5,615 nucleotides of DNA from Deltaproteobacteria bacterium (lineage in GTDB: Bacteria; Desulfobacterota; B13-G15; RBG-16-54-18): positions 1-5,615 of the forward strand of contig QMLM01000117.1 in assembly GCA_003646745.1 (NCBI GenBank), written 5' to 3'. Position numbers and translations under genes: made by a program. The notes below the pieces were generated by a model, which was not told where the DNA came from, searched no databases, and saw nothing but the letters and a program-made list of their open reading frames with translations. Positions within the stretch are counted from its first letter, which is position 1; the number at the start of each line of letters is the position of its first letter. This document shows, one piece after another, positions 1-5,615 of the stretch.

Positions 1-2
1 AA

Positions 3-140
3 GAGACAGCCATCATAGCCCACAATGAACTTAAATTGGAGGTTGCTACCCTGTGCTCTGCCCAACGGGTGGAGAAAAGAGCCAGGGAAAAACTGGGGAT
101 GGACTTCCCACACAAGGATCAATTGATAATAATAAGATGA
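3..140 (+). CDS. ftsL: Cell division protein FtsL, C-terminal part (5' end outside window)
   Basis: The frame beginning at base 3 is open from the left edge and gives the last 45 residues of a protein, ending at TGA 138-140. The residues include an N-E-L-K-L-E heptad-like stretch, then E-V-A-T-L, Q-R-V-E-K-R-A-R-E-K-L-G-M and F-P. This is the usual tail of FtsL: the end of the periplasmic coiled coil followed by the 'R-I-E-x-x-A-R-E-x-L-G-M' segment. FtsL is a small bitopic inner-membrane protein that, with FtsB and FtsQ, recruits and activates the FtsW-FtsI septal synthase. The cytoplasmic start, the membrane segment and most of the coiled coil lie to the left of the window. Its stop codon overlaps the ATG of ftsI (ATGA), and the position directly before ftsI is the standard one for ftsL. 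FtsL is poorly conserved in general, so the call rests on both the tail motif and the position. Confidence 0.88.
   Translation, partial: ETAIIAHNELKLEVATLCSAQRVEKRAREKLGMDFPHKDQLIIIR
137..140 (+). promoter_or_regulatory. ATGA stop-start overlap, ftsL/ftsI
   Basis: The TGA that ends ftsL (138-140) shares three bases with the ATG of ftsI (137-139). No well-placed Shine-Dalgarno site precedes this ATG; the nearest, AAGGA at 114-118, is 18 bases upstream. This arrangement favours termination-reinitiation by ribosomes finishing ftsL, which would tie FtsI synthesis to FtsL synthesis. The overlap is seen directly; the coupling is inferred. Confidence 0.75.
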
Positions 141-2092
141 GGAATAGAAGCAAATATTATTTTAAGATCCGCTCTTCATCAGTCTTTATCTTCCTTATCC
201 TTTGCTTTGGCCTAATTGCCATGCGTGCCTATCAACTACAGGTCTTGGAGAGGGAAAAATCCCTTAAATTGGCCCAGCATCAATATTACTATCGGAGGAT
301 TACTCTGGCCCCCCATCGCGGGACCATATATGACGCTAGGGGGAGGGAGTTGGCGGTGAGCATCAGGGTCAACTCCCTTTATGCACAACCTGCAAAAATA
401 AGAAATAAGTGGAAAACCGCCTCTAAGCTCGCACCCATTTTGAACACCGATGCCCGTAGGCTCCACAAACTGTTATCAAGCCGCAAGCCTTTTGTTTGGC
501 TGCAAAGAAAAATAACTCCCACCCAAGGGGAGAAAATCAGGGCCTTGAAGCTCAAGGGAGTAGGGTTCATACCAGAAAGCAGGCGTTTTTATCCCAATTT
601 TGAATTGGGGGCTCATGTAATAGGTTTTGCGGGGATAGATTCCCAGGGGTTAGAGGGCCTGGAAAAAGTATATGATAGGTACCTGAGAACCGCGGATAAA
701 TACGTAGTATTGGAAAGGGACGCCTTGGGAAGATGGATATATATCCCCAGTGGCCAAAAAGGATTGAGAACACCCTATAACCTCTATCTCACCCTTGACT
801 TACGGGTCCAATATGTGGCGGAAAGGGAGCTAAGGCAAGGAGTCATGGATCTGAAGGCTCGGGGAGGGATGGTAATAGTTATGGAGCCCTCTACCGGAAA
901 GATCCTAGCCATGGCCGTTCAACCCTCCTTTAATCCCAACCTCTTTGAACAATACGGTCCGGATAGGTGGCGAAACCGCACCATTACCGATCCCTTTGAA
1001 CCTGGTTCCCTCCTCAAGGTCTTCCTGCTGGCCGCCGCCTTAGAGAAGGGAATAGCAAAAGAGAGCGATATATTCTTCTGCGAAAATGGGGTTTATAAAA
1101 TTGGCCAGGACAGTACCATCCATGACATGAAACACCATGGGTGGTTGACGTTGCGGGACATAATAAGGTTCTCCAGCAACATAGGTGCCTACAAGGTGGG
1201 AAAACGCTTGGGGGCGGAGAAGTTTTACCGATATTTGGGCGCCTTTGGATTCAATGAAAAGACAGGGATCGATTTGTTAGGGGAGGCCAAAGGCAACATT
1301 AGACCCCCCAAATCCTGGTCTCAAGTCGATTTAGCTAACATCTCCTTTGGACAAGGAATATCAGTTACGGCCCTCCAGCTGATCACCGCCCTCAGCTGCA
1401 TTGCCAATGGGGGAAATTTAATGAAACCCTATCTCGCCCAAAGGATAACTGACGAGAGGGGAAAGGTGGTGGTAGAATTCTCCCCGGAGGTGAGAAAAAG
1501 GGTCCTCTCCGAAGCAACATGCCGTCGTGTCACCTCTATCCTGAAGGATGTAGTGCGCCGAGGAACAGGTACCCTAGCACATCTGGCAGATTATGAGGTG
1601 GCTGGCAAGACAGGAACCGCCCAAAAGGTAGATCCTCTCAAGGGTGGATATTCGGAAGACAAGATCATCGCCTCTTTTATGGGGTTTGTCCCTGCTGATG
1701 ACCCCAGGGTGACCATCCTAGTGATCTTGGACGAACCGGCTAAATCCTCCTATGGTGGGGTGGGAGCGGCTCCTATCTTTAGGAGGATCGCTGAAGAACT
1801 CATGCGTTATTTGGGGGTACCGCCAAAGAAACAGGGATGGGGAAAGAGGATAAAATTGGTGAGGACCTCCCCCAACAAAAAAAAGAAGGATGAAAAAGGA
1901 AGGAAGCCTCTCAATCACAGGATGCCCGATCTACGTGGTCTAAGTATGAGAAAGGCATTGGCAAAGCTGCAGGGAGAAAAGGTGAAGATCAAGCTGGCAG
2001 GAAGCGGCATACTGGTGTGGCAGCAGCCGGATCCAGGAACACCCCTAAAAAGTGGACATAAAATCTTTATGAAATTCGCCCCTCCAAAATGA
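137..2092 (+). CDS. ftsI: Septal peptidoglycan transpeptidase FtsI (PBP3-type, class B PBP) with C-terminal PASTA domain
   Basis: Monofunctional D,D-transpeptidase that cross-links septal peptidoglycan, anchored in the inner membrane with its catalytic domain in the periplasm and working with FtsW. The product is 651 residues. A short basic cytoplasmic tail precedes one membrane segment (about 15-31). The PBP dimerisation/pedestal domain follows, with R-G-T-I-Y-D at 61-66 and R-R-F-Y-P at 149-153. The transpeptidase domain spans about 243-560 and has all three motifs: S-L-L-K 291-294 (Ser291 nucleophile), S-S-N 346-348 and K-T-G-T 491-494. A very basic linker (about 564-595) leads to one PASTA repeat (596-651). 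PASTA tails are common in Gram-positive homologues and also known in Desulfobacterota. The frame is open from an ATG at 53, but that start would lie deep inside ftsL and add 28 residues without family character. The ATG at 137 overlaps the ftsL stop (ATGA) and gives a normal N-terminus. The only upstream SD-like site, AAGGA 114-118, is 18 bases away, so translation probably depends on coupling. The Leu-Leu inside SxxK (often T-F or T-M) is a mild variant. Confidence 0.96.
   Translation: MRNRSKYYFKIRSSSVFIFLILCFGLIAMRAYQLQVLEREKSLKLAQHQYYYRRITLAPHRGTIYDARGRELAVSIRVNSLYAQPAKIRNKWKTASKLAPILNTDARRLHKLLSSRKPFVWLQRKITPTQGEKIRALKLKGVGFIPESRRFYPNFELGAHVIGFAGIDSQGLEGLEKVYDRYLRTADKYVVLERDALGRWIYIPSGQKGLRTPYNLYLTLDLRVQYVAERELRQGVMDLKARGGMVIVMEPSTGKILAMAVQPSFNPNLFEQYGPDRWRNRTITDPFEPGSLLKVFLLAAALEKGIAKESDIFFCENGVYKIGQDSTIHDMKHHGWLTLRDIIRFSSNIGAYKVGKRLGAEKFYRYLGAFGFNEKTGIDLLGEAKGNIRPPKSWSQVDLANISFGQGISVTALQLITALSCIANGGNLMKPYLAQRITDERGKVVVEFSPEVRKRVLSEATCRRVTSILKDVVRRGTGTLAHLADYEVAGKTGTAQKVDPLKGGYSEDKIIASFMGFVPADDPRVTILVILDEPAKSSYGGVGAAPIFRRIAEELMRYLGVPPKKQGWGKRIKLVRTSPNKKKKDEKGRKPLNHRMPDLRGLSMRKALAKLQGEKVKIKLAGSGILVWQQPDPGTPLKSGHKIFMKFAPPK
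1858..1893 (+). other. Candidate ribosomal/transcriptional slippage site (A8-G) in ftsI before the PASTA domain
   Basis: Bases 1877-1884 are eight A's followed by G. In the ftsI frame they read AAA-AAA-AAG (Lys581-583), so A-AAA-AAG (1879-1885) is in the same phase as the -1 slippery heptamer of E. coli dnaX. An SD-like GGTGAGG lies upstream at 1858-1864, 14 bases before the heptamer. A -1 shift on AAG would read GAA, GGA and then TGA (1891-1893), ending the protein at 585 residues just before the PASTA domain. I did not find a strong downstream stem, so this may be only a lysine-rich linker written in A's. All sequence facts are direct; function is speculative. Confidence 0.3.
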
Positions 2093-2095
2093 GGG
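2091..2095 (+). promoter_or_regulatory. Ribosome binding site of murE
   Basis: GAGGG lies 7 bases before the ATG at 2103, an ideal spacing, and overlaps the last two bases of the ftsI stop codon. It supports 2103 as the murE start and suggests that ribosomes ending ftsI are well placed to restart on murE. Confidence 0.8.
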
Positions 2096-2102
2096 AAAGA
2101 CC

Positions 2103-3590
2103 ATGCACTTGGCCAAACTGATCCATTCATTAGAGGTAATAGAGTCCAGAGGTGAAATGAACTTGGATATTGGGGGCATCTCTTACCATAGCCACAGTGT
2201 AAAGGAAGGAGATCTCTTTGTGGCCATCAAGGGCGCAAAGACTGACGGGCATTTCTTCATAAAAGAGGCTGTAAAAAGAGGGGCAAAGGCCATCATCGTG
2301 GAGCAGATCCCACCTCACCCCCTTGATATCACAATGGTTTTAGTGGCGAATACCAAAAAGGCATTGGCCCAGATATCGGCGGAATTTTTTTCCCACCCAT
2401 CCAAGGAGATAAAACTGGTGGGGATAACAGGGACCAATGGAAAGACCACTACCTCTTATATGATAGAGTCGATCCTCAAAAAGGCGGGGAAAGAGGTGGG
2501 GGTCATGGGGACCATAAACTATAGATTTAGAGGGAATGAGCTACCTGCTCCCACCACCACCCCCCAATCCTATGACCTGCAAAGACTGCTACGTGAGATG
2601 GCAACAAATGGTGCAGAGTACGTCGTGATGGAGGTCTCCTCCCATGCCCTGGATCAAGAGAGGGTGAGGGATTGCCATTTTGACGCAGGGGTCTTCACCA
2701 ATCTGAGTCCAGAACATTTGGACTATCACAAGAACATGGACAGCTATTTCGCCGCCAAAAAACGTTTCTTTGATGAGATCTTATGCGAGACAGACAAAGA
2801 CCCTTGGGCCATTCTCAATCTGGATGACCCCTTCCTCAGAGACCTCAAGAAAAAGCCTTCTGCCCTTCGTGTGATGAGCTATGGTCTCAAGGAGGGTGAG
2901 GTGCGACTTTTACGAAAGGAGGTATCGCTTAAGGGGATAAAAGCCACCCTTTTTACCCCAACAGGTCCTATAGAGATAAAAACCCCCCTTCTCGGTGAAT
3001 ATAACTTATACAACATCATGGCAGCAACGGCGACAGCAATCTGCTTGGGGACCAGCCCGGAGGCTATACAAGAGGGGATAGCGGGGCTTGCTCGGATCCC
3101 CGGCAGAATGGAGGTGGTCGGAGACGGAAGGCCGTGGGTCCTTGTCGACTATGCCCATACGCCTGATGCCCTGGAGAAGGCACTAAAGGGAGTAAAAAAA
3201 CTTATAAAAGGGAGATTATTTGTCGTCTTTGGCTGCGGAGGGGATAGAGACAGAGGCAAGAGGCCTCTCATGGGAAGGATCAGCATGCAATGGGCGGATA
3301 TGGCCATAATCACTTCCGACAACCCCCGTACAGAAGACCCCCTCGAGATCATCAATGAGATAGAAAAAGGGGCAAGAGAGATATCTCACCACCGCTACCT
3401 GGTCATCCCCGATAGAAGCAAGGCCATCAGTAAAGCTATCTCCATGGCTGGACCACAAGACTTGGTGCTCATCGCCGGCAAAGGACACGAAAATTACCAA
3501 ATAGTGGGAGATAAAAAGTTGCCCTTTGACGATCGCAAGGTGGCACAAAGGGCCTTGAAGGAAAGGAGGCATGAGCCTGCAGGGGAATAA
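2103..3590 (+). CDS. murE: UDP-N-acetylmuramoyl-L-alanyl-D-glutamate--meso-2,6-diaminopimelate ligase MurE
   Basis: Cytoplasmic ATP-dependent ligase that adds the third stem-peptide residue to UDP-MurNAc-L-Ala-D-Glu. The 495-residue length is normal for MurE. The N-terminal UDP-binding domain (about 1-95) contains G-D-L-F-V-A-I-K-G at 36-44. The central ATPase domain has the P-loop G-T-N-G-K-T-T at 110-116, T-T-T-P-Q-S at 151-156, E-V-S-S-H-A-L at 177-183 and T-N-L-S-P-E-H-L-D at 199-207. Lys219 in Y-F-A-A-K fits the position of the carbamylated lysine. The C-terminal ligase domain has D-Y-A-H-T-P at 349-354, D-N-P-R at 406-409 and G-K-G-H-E at 459-463. DNPR, together with the Gly and Glu of GKGHE, is the known signature for meso-DAP rather than lysine. 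ATG 2103 has a good RBS 7 bases upstream. The gene starts 10 bases after ftsI and its last 20 bases overlap murF. Oddity: the usual D-S-R of the UDP-binding domain is H-S-H here (29-31), with the serine kept. Confidence 0.97.
   Translation: MHLAKLIHSLEVIESRGEMNLDIGGISYHSHSVKEGDLFVAIKGAKTDGHFFIKEAVKRGAKAIIVEQIPPHPLDITMVLVANTKKALAQISAEFFSHPSKEIKLVGITGTNGKTTTSYMIESILKKAGKEVGVMGTINYRFRGNELPAPTTTPQSYDLQRLLREMATNGAEYVVMEVSSHALDQERVRDCHFDAGVFTNLSPEHLDYHKNMDSYFAAKKRFFDEILCETDKDPWAILNLDDPFLRDLKKKPSALRVMSYGLKEGEVRLLRKEVSLKGIKATLFTPTGPIEIKTPLLGEYNLYNIMAATATAICLGTSPEAIQEGIAGLARIPGRMEVVGDGRPWVLVDYAHTPDALEKALKGVKKLIKGRLFVVFGCGGDRDRGKRPLMGRISMQWADMAIITSDNPRTEDPLEIINEIEKGAREISHHRYLVIPDRSKAISKAISMAGPQDLVLIAGKGHENYQIVGDKKLPFDDRKVAQRALKERRHEPAGE
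3562..3569 (+). promoter_or_regulatory. Strong Shine-Dalgarno sequence for murF, inside the murE 3' end
   Basis: AAAGGAGG is a near-perfect match to the 16S anti-SD and lies within the last codons of murE. It ends only one base before the ATG at 3571, which is closer than normal. The same site would be 7 bases from an in-frame CTG at 3577. It therefore supports initiation of murF in this short region but does not fix the exact start codon. Confidence 0.7.
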
Positions 3591-4965
3591 ACTCTCGGTG
3601 AAGATGATCCTGAAGGCCACCGGGGGAATTCTGGTGCAAGGAAATCCGCAAGCATCCCTTGCCGGTGTCTGTGCCGATTCCAGGTCCATCAAGCCAGGGG
3701 AAGTCTTCTTCGCCCTGAGGGGAGAGAGACACGATGGACATCAATTTGTCCCAGAGGCAGTAAGCCGGGGGGCAAGGGCAGTGGTGGTGAAGAGAAAGGT
3801 ACACGGCATCAACGACATCTCCATCTCGGTGATAAAGGTCCGAGATACCCTACGGAGTTTGGGCGACTTGGCTAACTTTTGGCGCAGGGCACATCCTATC
3901 CCCCTAGTGGCTATTACAGGTAGCAACGGAAAAACCACCACCAAAGAGATGTTGGCCGAAATCTTAGCAGAGAGGTACAAAGTATTAAAGAACCCGGGAA
4001 ATTTTAATAACCTCATCGGCCTCCCCCTTTCCCTGTTGAAGTTAAACTCCAGGGATCAAGTGGCAGTTTTGGAGATGGGGATGAACCGAAAGGGAGAGAT
4101 ACGAAGGCTAGCCCAAATAGCGGAGCCCAATATAGGTATATTGACCAACATCAGCCCCGTTCATCTGGAAGGACTGAGGTCCTTAAGGGGGGTATCAGAG
4201 GCCAAAGGAGAGCTCCTAGAGGTAATGGGGAAAGGGGGGAAAATTGTCTTCAACGCCGATGATCCTATGGTAGTGGAGTTGAGCAAGAGGTTCAGAGGGA
4301 AAAGGACATCCTTTGGAATAAAGAATCCCGCCGACTGGGCGGCGACCGAAATAAGGACAGAAAGGGGAAAGATCGCCTTCCTGCTAAACGGCCCTGTTGG
4401 AGAAACATCCATCTCCTTGAGGCTCATAGGGAAGCACCAGGTATATAACGCCCTAGCGGCAGCGGCAGCGGCCTCTCACCTAGGAGTGGGGTTGGAGGAA
4501 ATCAAGAAGGCGTTGGAGGCCTTCCAACCTCCTTCCATGAGGATGGAACTGGTCACCCTAGGTAAGGATATAAAGATCATCAACGACGCGTACAACGCCA
4601 ATCCCAAATCGATGGAGGTGGCCCTATCTACCTTGGAGGAGATGAAAGGAGGCAGAAAGATCGCCGTCCTTGGGGATATGTGGGAGTTGGGAGATTATGC
4701 AGTTCAAGCTCATATAGAGATCGGGCACCGGGTGAAAAAAGCAGGGGTAAAAGTCCTTTTTCTCCTGGGCAAGCTCGCACCTTTTGTAGCTAAAGGGGCG
4801 ATGGAAGCGGGAATGGACCCTGAGGCAATCTTTATAGGGAAAGATCACCGGGAAATAGGTCATCATCTCTCCCTCTCTCTGAAAGAGGGAGATTGGGTGT
4901 TAATTAAGGGATCCCGGATAATGAAAATGGAAGGGATCATTGAGACATTGAGGGACAAATTATGA
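3571..4965 (+). CDS. murF: UDP-N-acetylmuramoyl-tripeptide--D-alanyl-D-alanine ligase MurF
   Basis: Cytoplasmic ligase that joins D-Ala-D-Ala to UDP-MurNAc-tripeptide using ATP, completing the pentapeptide precursor that MraY uses next. The product is 464 residues, typical for MurF. The N-terminal UDP-substrate domain contains A-D-S-R at 35-38, G-E-V-F-F-A-L at 43-49 and G-H-Q-F at 56-59. The ATPase domain has the P-loop G-S-N-G-K-T-T-T at 117-124, G-N-F-N-N-L-I-G-L-P-L at 143-153, E-M-G-M-N at 168-172, N-I-S-P-V-H-L-E at 193-200 and A-K-G-E at 211-214. The C-terminal part has N-D-A-Y-N-A-N-P-K-S-M at 338-348, L-G-D-M-W-E-L-G at 367-374 and K-G-S-R-I-M-K-M-E at 446-454, which separates MurF from MurC, D and E. 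The start at 3571 overlaps murE by 20 bases. Alternatives are CTG 3577, GTG 3598 (7 bases after the murE stop) and ATG 3604; the last two would cut into the conserved N-terminal 'L-S-V-x-x-I-L-K-A-T-G-G' region. The stop overlaps the mraY start. Confidence 0.96.
   Translation: MSLQGNKLSVKMILKATGGILVQGNPQASLAGVCADSRSIKPGEVFFALRGERHDGHQFVPEAVSRGARAVVVKRKVHGINDISISVIKVRDTLRSLGDLANFWRRAHPIPLVAITGSNGKTTTKEMLAEILAERYKVLKNPGNFNNLIGLPLSLLKLNSRDQVAVLEMGMNRKGEIRRLAQIAEPNIGILTNISPVHLEGLRSLRGVSEAKGELLEVMGKGGKIVFNADDPMVVELSKRFRGKRTSFGIKNPADWAATEIRTERGKIAFLLNGPVGETSISLRLIGKHQVYNALAAAAAASHLGVGLEEIKKALEAFQPPSMRMELVTLGKDIKIINDAYNANPKSMEVALSTLEEMKGGRKIAVLGDMWELGDYAVQAHIEIGHRVKKAGVKVLFLLGKLAPFVAKGAMEAGMDPEAIFIGKDHREIGHHLSLSLKEGDWVLIKGSRIMKMEGIIETLRDKL
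4950..4954 (+). promoter_or_regulatory. Ribosome binding site of mraY
   Basis: GAGGG lies 7 bases before the ATG at 4962, within the last codons of murF. The spacing is ideal and supports 4962 as the mraY start. Because that ATG also overlaps the murF stop (ATGA, 4962-4965), both independent initiation and coupled restart are possible. Confidence 0.78.
4962..4965 (+). promoter_or_regulatory. ATGA stop-start overlap, murF/mraY
   Basis: The murF stop TGA (4963-4965) shares bases with the mraY ATG (4962-4964). Unlike the ftsL/ftsI overlap, this one has a well-spaced SD (GAGGG 4950-4954), so mraY can probably initiate on its own as well as by reinitiation. The overlap is direct observation; the mode of initiation is inferred. 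Confidence 0.75.
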
Positions 4966-5615
4966 TATATCACCTCCTTTACCCCCTTTATACCACCCAT
5001 ATCGTCTTCAATGTCCTGAAATACATCTCATTTCGGACCATCTCCGCCACCCTTACTTCCCTCCTGATCAGCTTCATCCTAGGACCTTGGCTCATCAGGA
5101 AGCTTAAGGACCTCCACCTCGGTCAGACGGTGAGGGAAGATGTCCCCCCCAGACACCAGGAGAAGAGGGGGACACCGACCATGGGGGGGAGTTTAATCAT
5201 CATCGCTGTTATCGGATCCACCTTGTTGTGGAGCAACCTGAAAAACCCTTATGTGTGGTTGGTGCTTTTTACTACCATTTCCTTTGCCCTGCTCGGTCTT
5301 ATAGACGATTACAAAAAGGTAAAAAGGGGGAAGGGGATATCAGGCAAAGGGAAGATGGTCTTCCAAACAACCATCGCCTTGGCAGGAGGAGGTATTCTAT
5401 TTGCCTTCGCAGAGTTCGTGCCCCAGGTGACCTTTCCTTTTTTCAAGAACGTACGTCCAGACTTGGGAACTTTCTACATTCTACTTATCGTCTTTGTCCT
5501 CGTAGGGACCTCCAATGCCGTGAACCTCACCGATGGACTAGATGGGTTGGCAATAGGGCCGGTGATGATCACAGCAGGAACCTTTGCCCTCTTTACCTAT
5601 CTGGCTGGACACTAT
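4962..5615 (+). CDS. mraY: Phospho-N-acetylmuramoyl-pentapeptide-transferase MraY, N-terminal part (3' end outside window)
   Basis: Integral inner-membrane enzyme that transfers phospho-MurNAc-pentapeptide from UDP to undecaprenyl phosphate, making lipid I. The frame is open from ATG 4962 to the right edge, giving 218 residues of a family that is usually about 360 long. Visible family marks are R-G-T-P-T-M-G-G at 69-76, the Mg-associated aspartate pair in L-I-D-D-Y at 113-117 (Asp115, Asp116), K-G-K-M-V-F-Q at 129-135, and N-L-T-D-G-L-D-G-L-A at 188-197. Hydrophobic stretches at about 24-44, 77-92, 97-114, 136-152 and 169-186 fit the multi-pass topology. The later catalytic aspartate and the histidine-rich cytoplasmic loop are beyond the window, so completeness cannot be judged. 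The start overlaps the murF stop as ATGA and has GAGGG 7 bases upstream. Oddity: the segment that usually reads D-G-P before the G-T-P-T-M-G-G motif is D-V-P here (60-62). Confidence 0.97.
   Translation, partial: MIYHLLYPLYTTHIVFNVLKYISFRTISATLTSLLISFILGPWLIRKLKDLHLGQTVREDVPPRHQEKRGTPTMGGSLIIIAVIGSTLLWSNLKNPYVWLVLFTTISFALLGLIDDYKKVKRGKGISGKGKMVFQTTIALAGGGILFAFAEFVPQVTFPFFKNVRPDLGTFYILLIVFVLVGTSNAVNLTDGLDGLAIGPVMITAGTFALFTYLAGHY

Noticed and set aside
53..136. Longer ftsI open frame beginning at ATG 53
   Set aside because: It would overlap ftsL by 88 bases and add 28 residues lacking FtsI character before the short basic tail and membrane segment. ATG 137 fits the ATGA junction and the family N-terminus.
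2385..2391. T7 run in murE as a possible slippage site or sequencing indel
   Set aside because: The MurE frame continues with all family motifs on both sides, and the run is short and encodes Phe-Phe-Ser, so no frameshift is indicated.
3216..3692. 158-residue open frame on the minus strand across the murE/murF junction
   Set aside because: It lies opposite two clearly conserved genes, has no recognisable motif, and is one of many minus-strand frames here that arise from the codon bias of the real genes.
4455..4473. Short GCGGCA tandem in murF
   Set aside because: It encodes the alanine-rich helix after the Y-N-A-L-A motif, common in Mur ligases, and is only about two and a half units long.
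4868..4892. Perfect 9-base inverted repeat (arms 4868-4876 and 4884-4892, 7-base loop) near the end of murF, considered as a terminator or attenuator
   Set aside because: No T-run follows it, it sits inside coding sequence for an ordinary Leu-Ser/Lys-Glu stretch, and the operon clearly continues into mraY. The CT/GA-rich composition makes such a match likely by chance.

Overview
This window is an uninterrupted, single-strand segment of a bacterial dcw (division and cell wall) cluster. In order on the + strand it holds the 3' end of ftsL, complete ftsI (class B penicillin-binding protein with a C-terminal PASTA domain), complete murE, complete murF and the 5' part of mraY. Adjacent genes are separated by at most 10 bases or overlap, so the whole stretch reads as one transcription unit. 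No promoter, terminator, RNA gene, mobile element or CRISPR array is visible, and no gene-free stretch exceeds about 10 bases.

The organism is most likely a Gram-negative bacterium of the Desulfobacterota/Deltaproteobacteria type. MurE carries the DNPR motif of meso-diaminopimelate-adding enzymes, FtsI carries one PASTA repeat, and the gene order ftsL-ftsI-murE-murF-mraY is the classical one. Arginine is written mostly with AGG/AGA and isoleucine often with ATA. Such usage is often seen in thermophiles, but here that is only a hint. The lineage is an inference from protein style, not a database result.

Layout: ftsL ends in an ATGA overlap with ftsI (start at 137, not the longer open frame from 53). 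After a 10-base gap with a good ribosome binding site comes murE (2103). The 3' end of murE overlaps murF by 20 bases, and an unusually close AAAGGAGG leaves the murF start slightly uncertain. murF ends in another ATGA overlap with mraY (4962), which runs off the right edge.

The genes work together as follows. MurE and MurF are consecutive cytoplasmic ligases that add meso-DAP and then D-Ala-D-Ala to UDP-MurNAc-dipeptide. MraY moves the finished phospho-MurNAc-pentapeptide onto undecaprenyl phosphate at the inner membrane, giving lipid I. After flipping and polymerisation, FtsI cross-links the septal peptidoglycan. FtsL is part of the FtsQLB group that activates FtsWI.

I see no previously undescribed system: this is core housekeeping sequence. 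The point most worth a second look is an A8-G run in ftsI, in the basic linker just before the PASTA domain. It forms an in-frame A-AAA-AAG heptamer of the dnaX type with an SD-like GGTGAGG upstream, and a -1 shift there would stop after two codons and yield a PASTA-less FtsI. Smaller points are the murF start geometry, an HSH in place of the usual DSR in MurE, and a DVP in place of the usual DGP in MraY.
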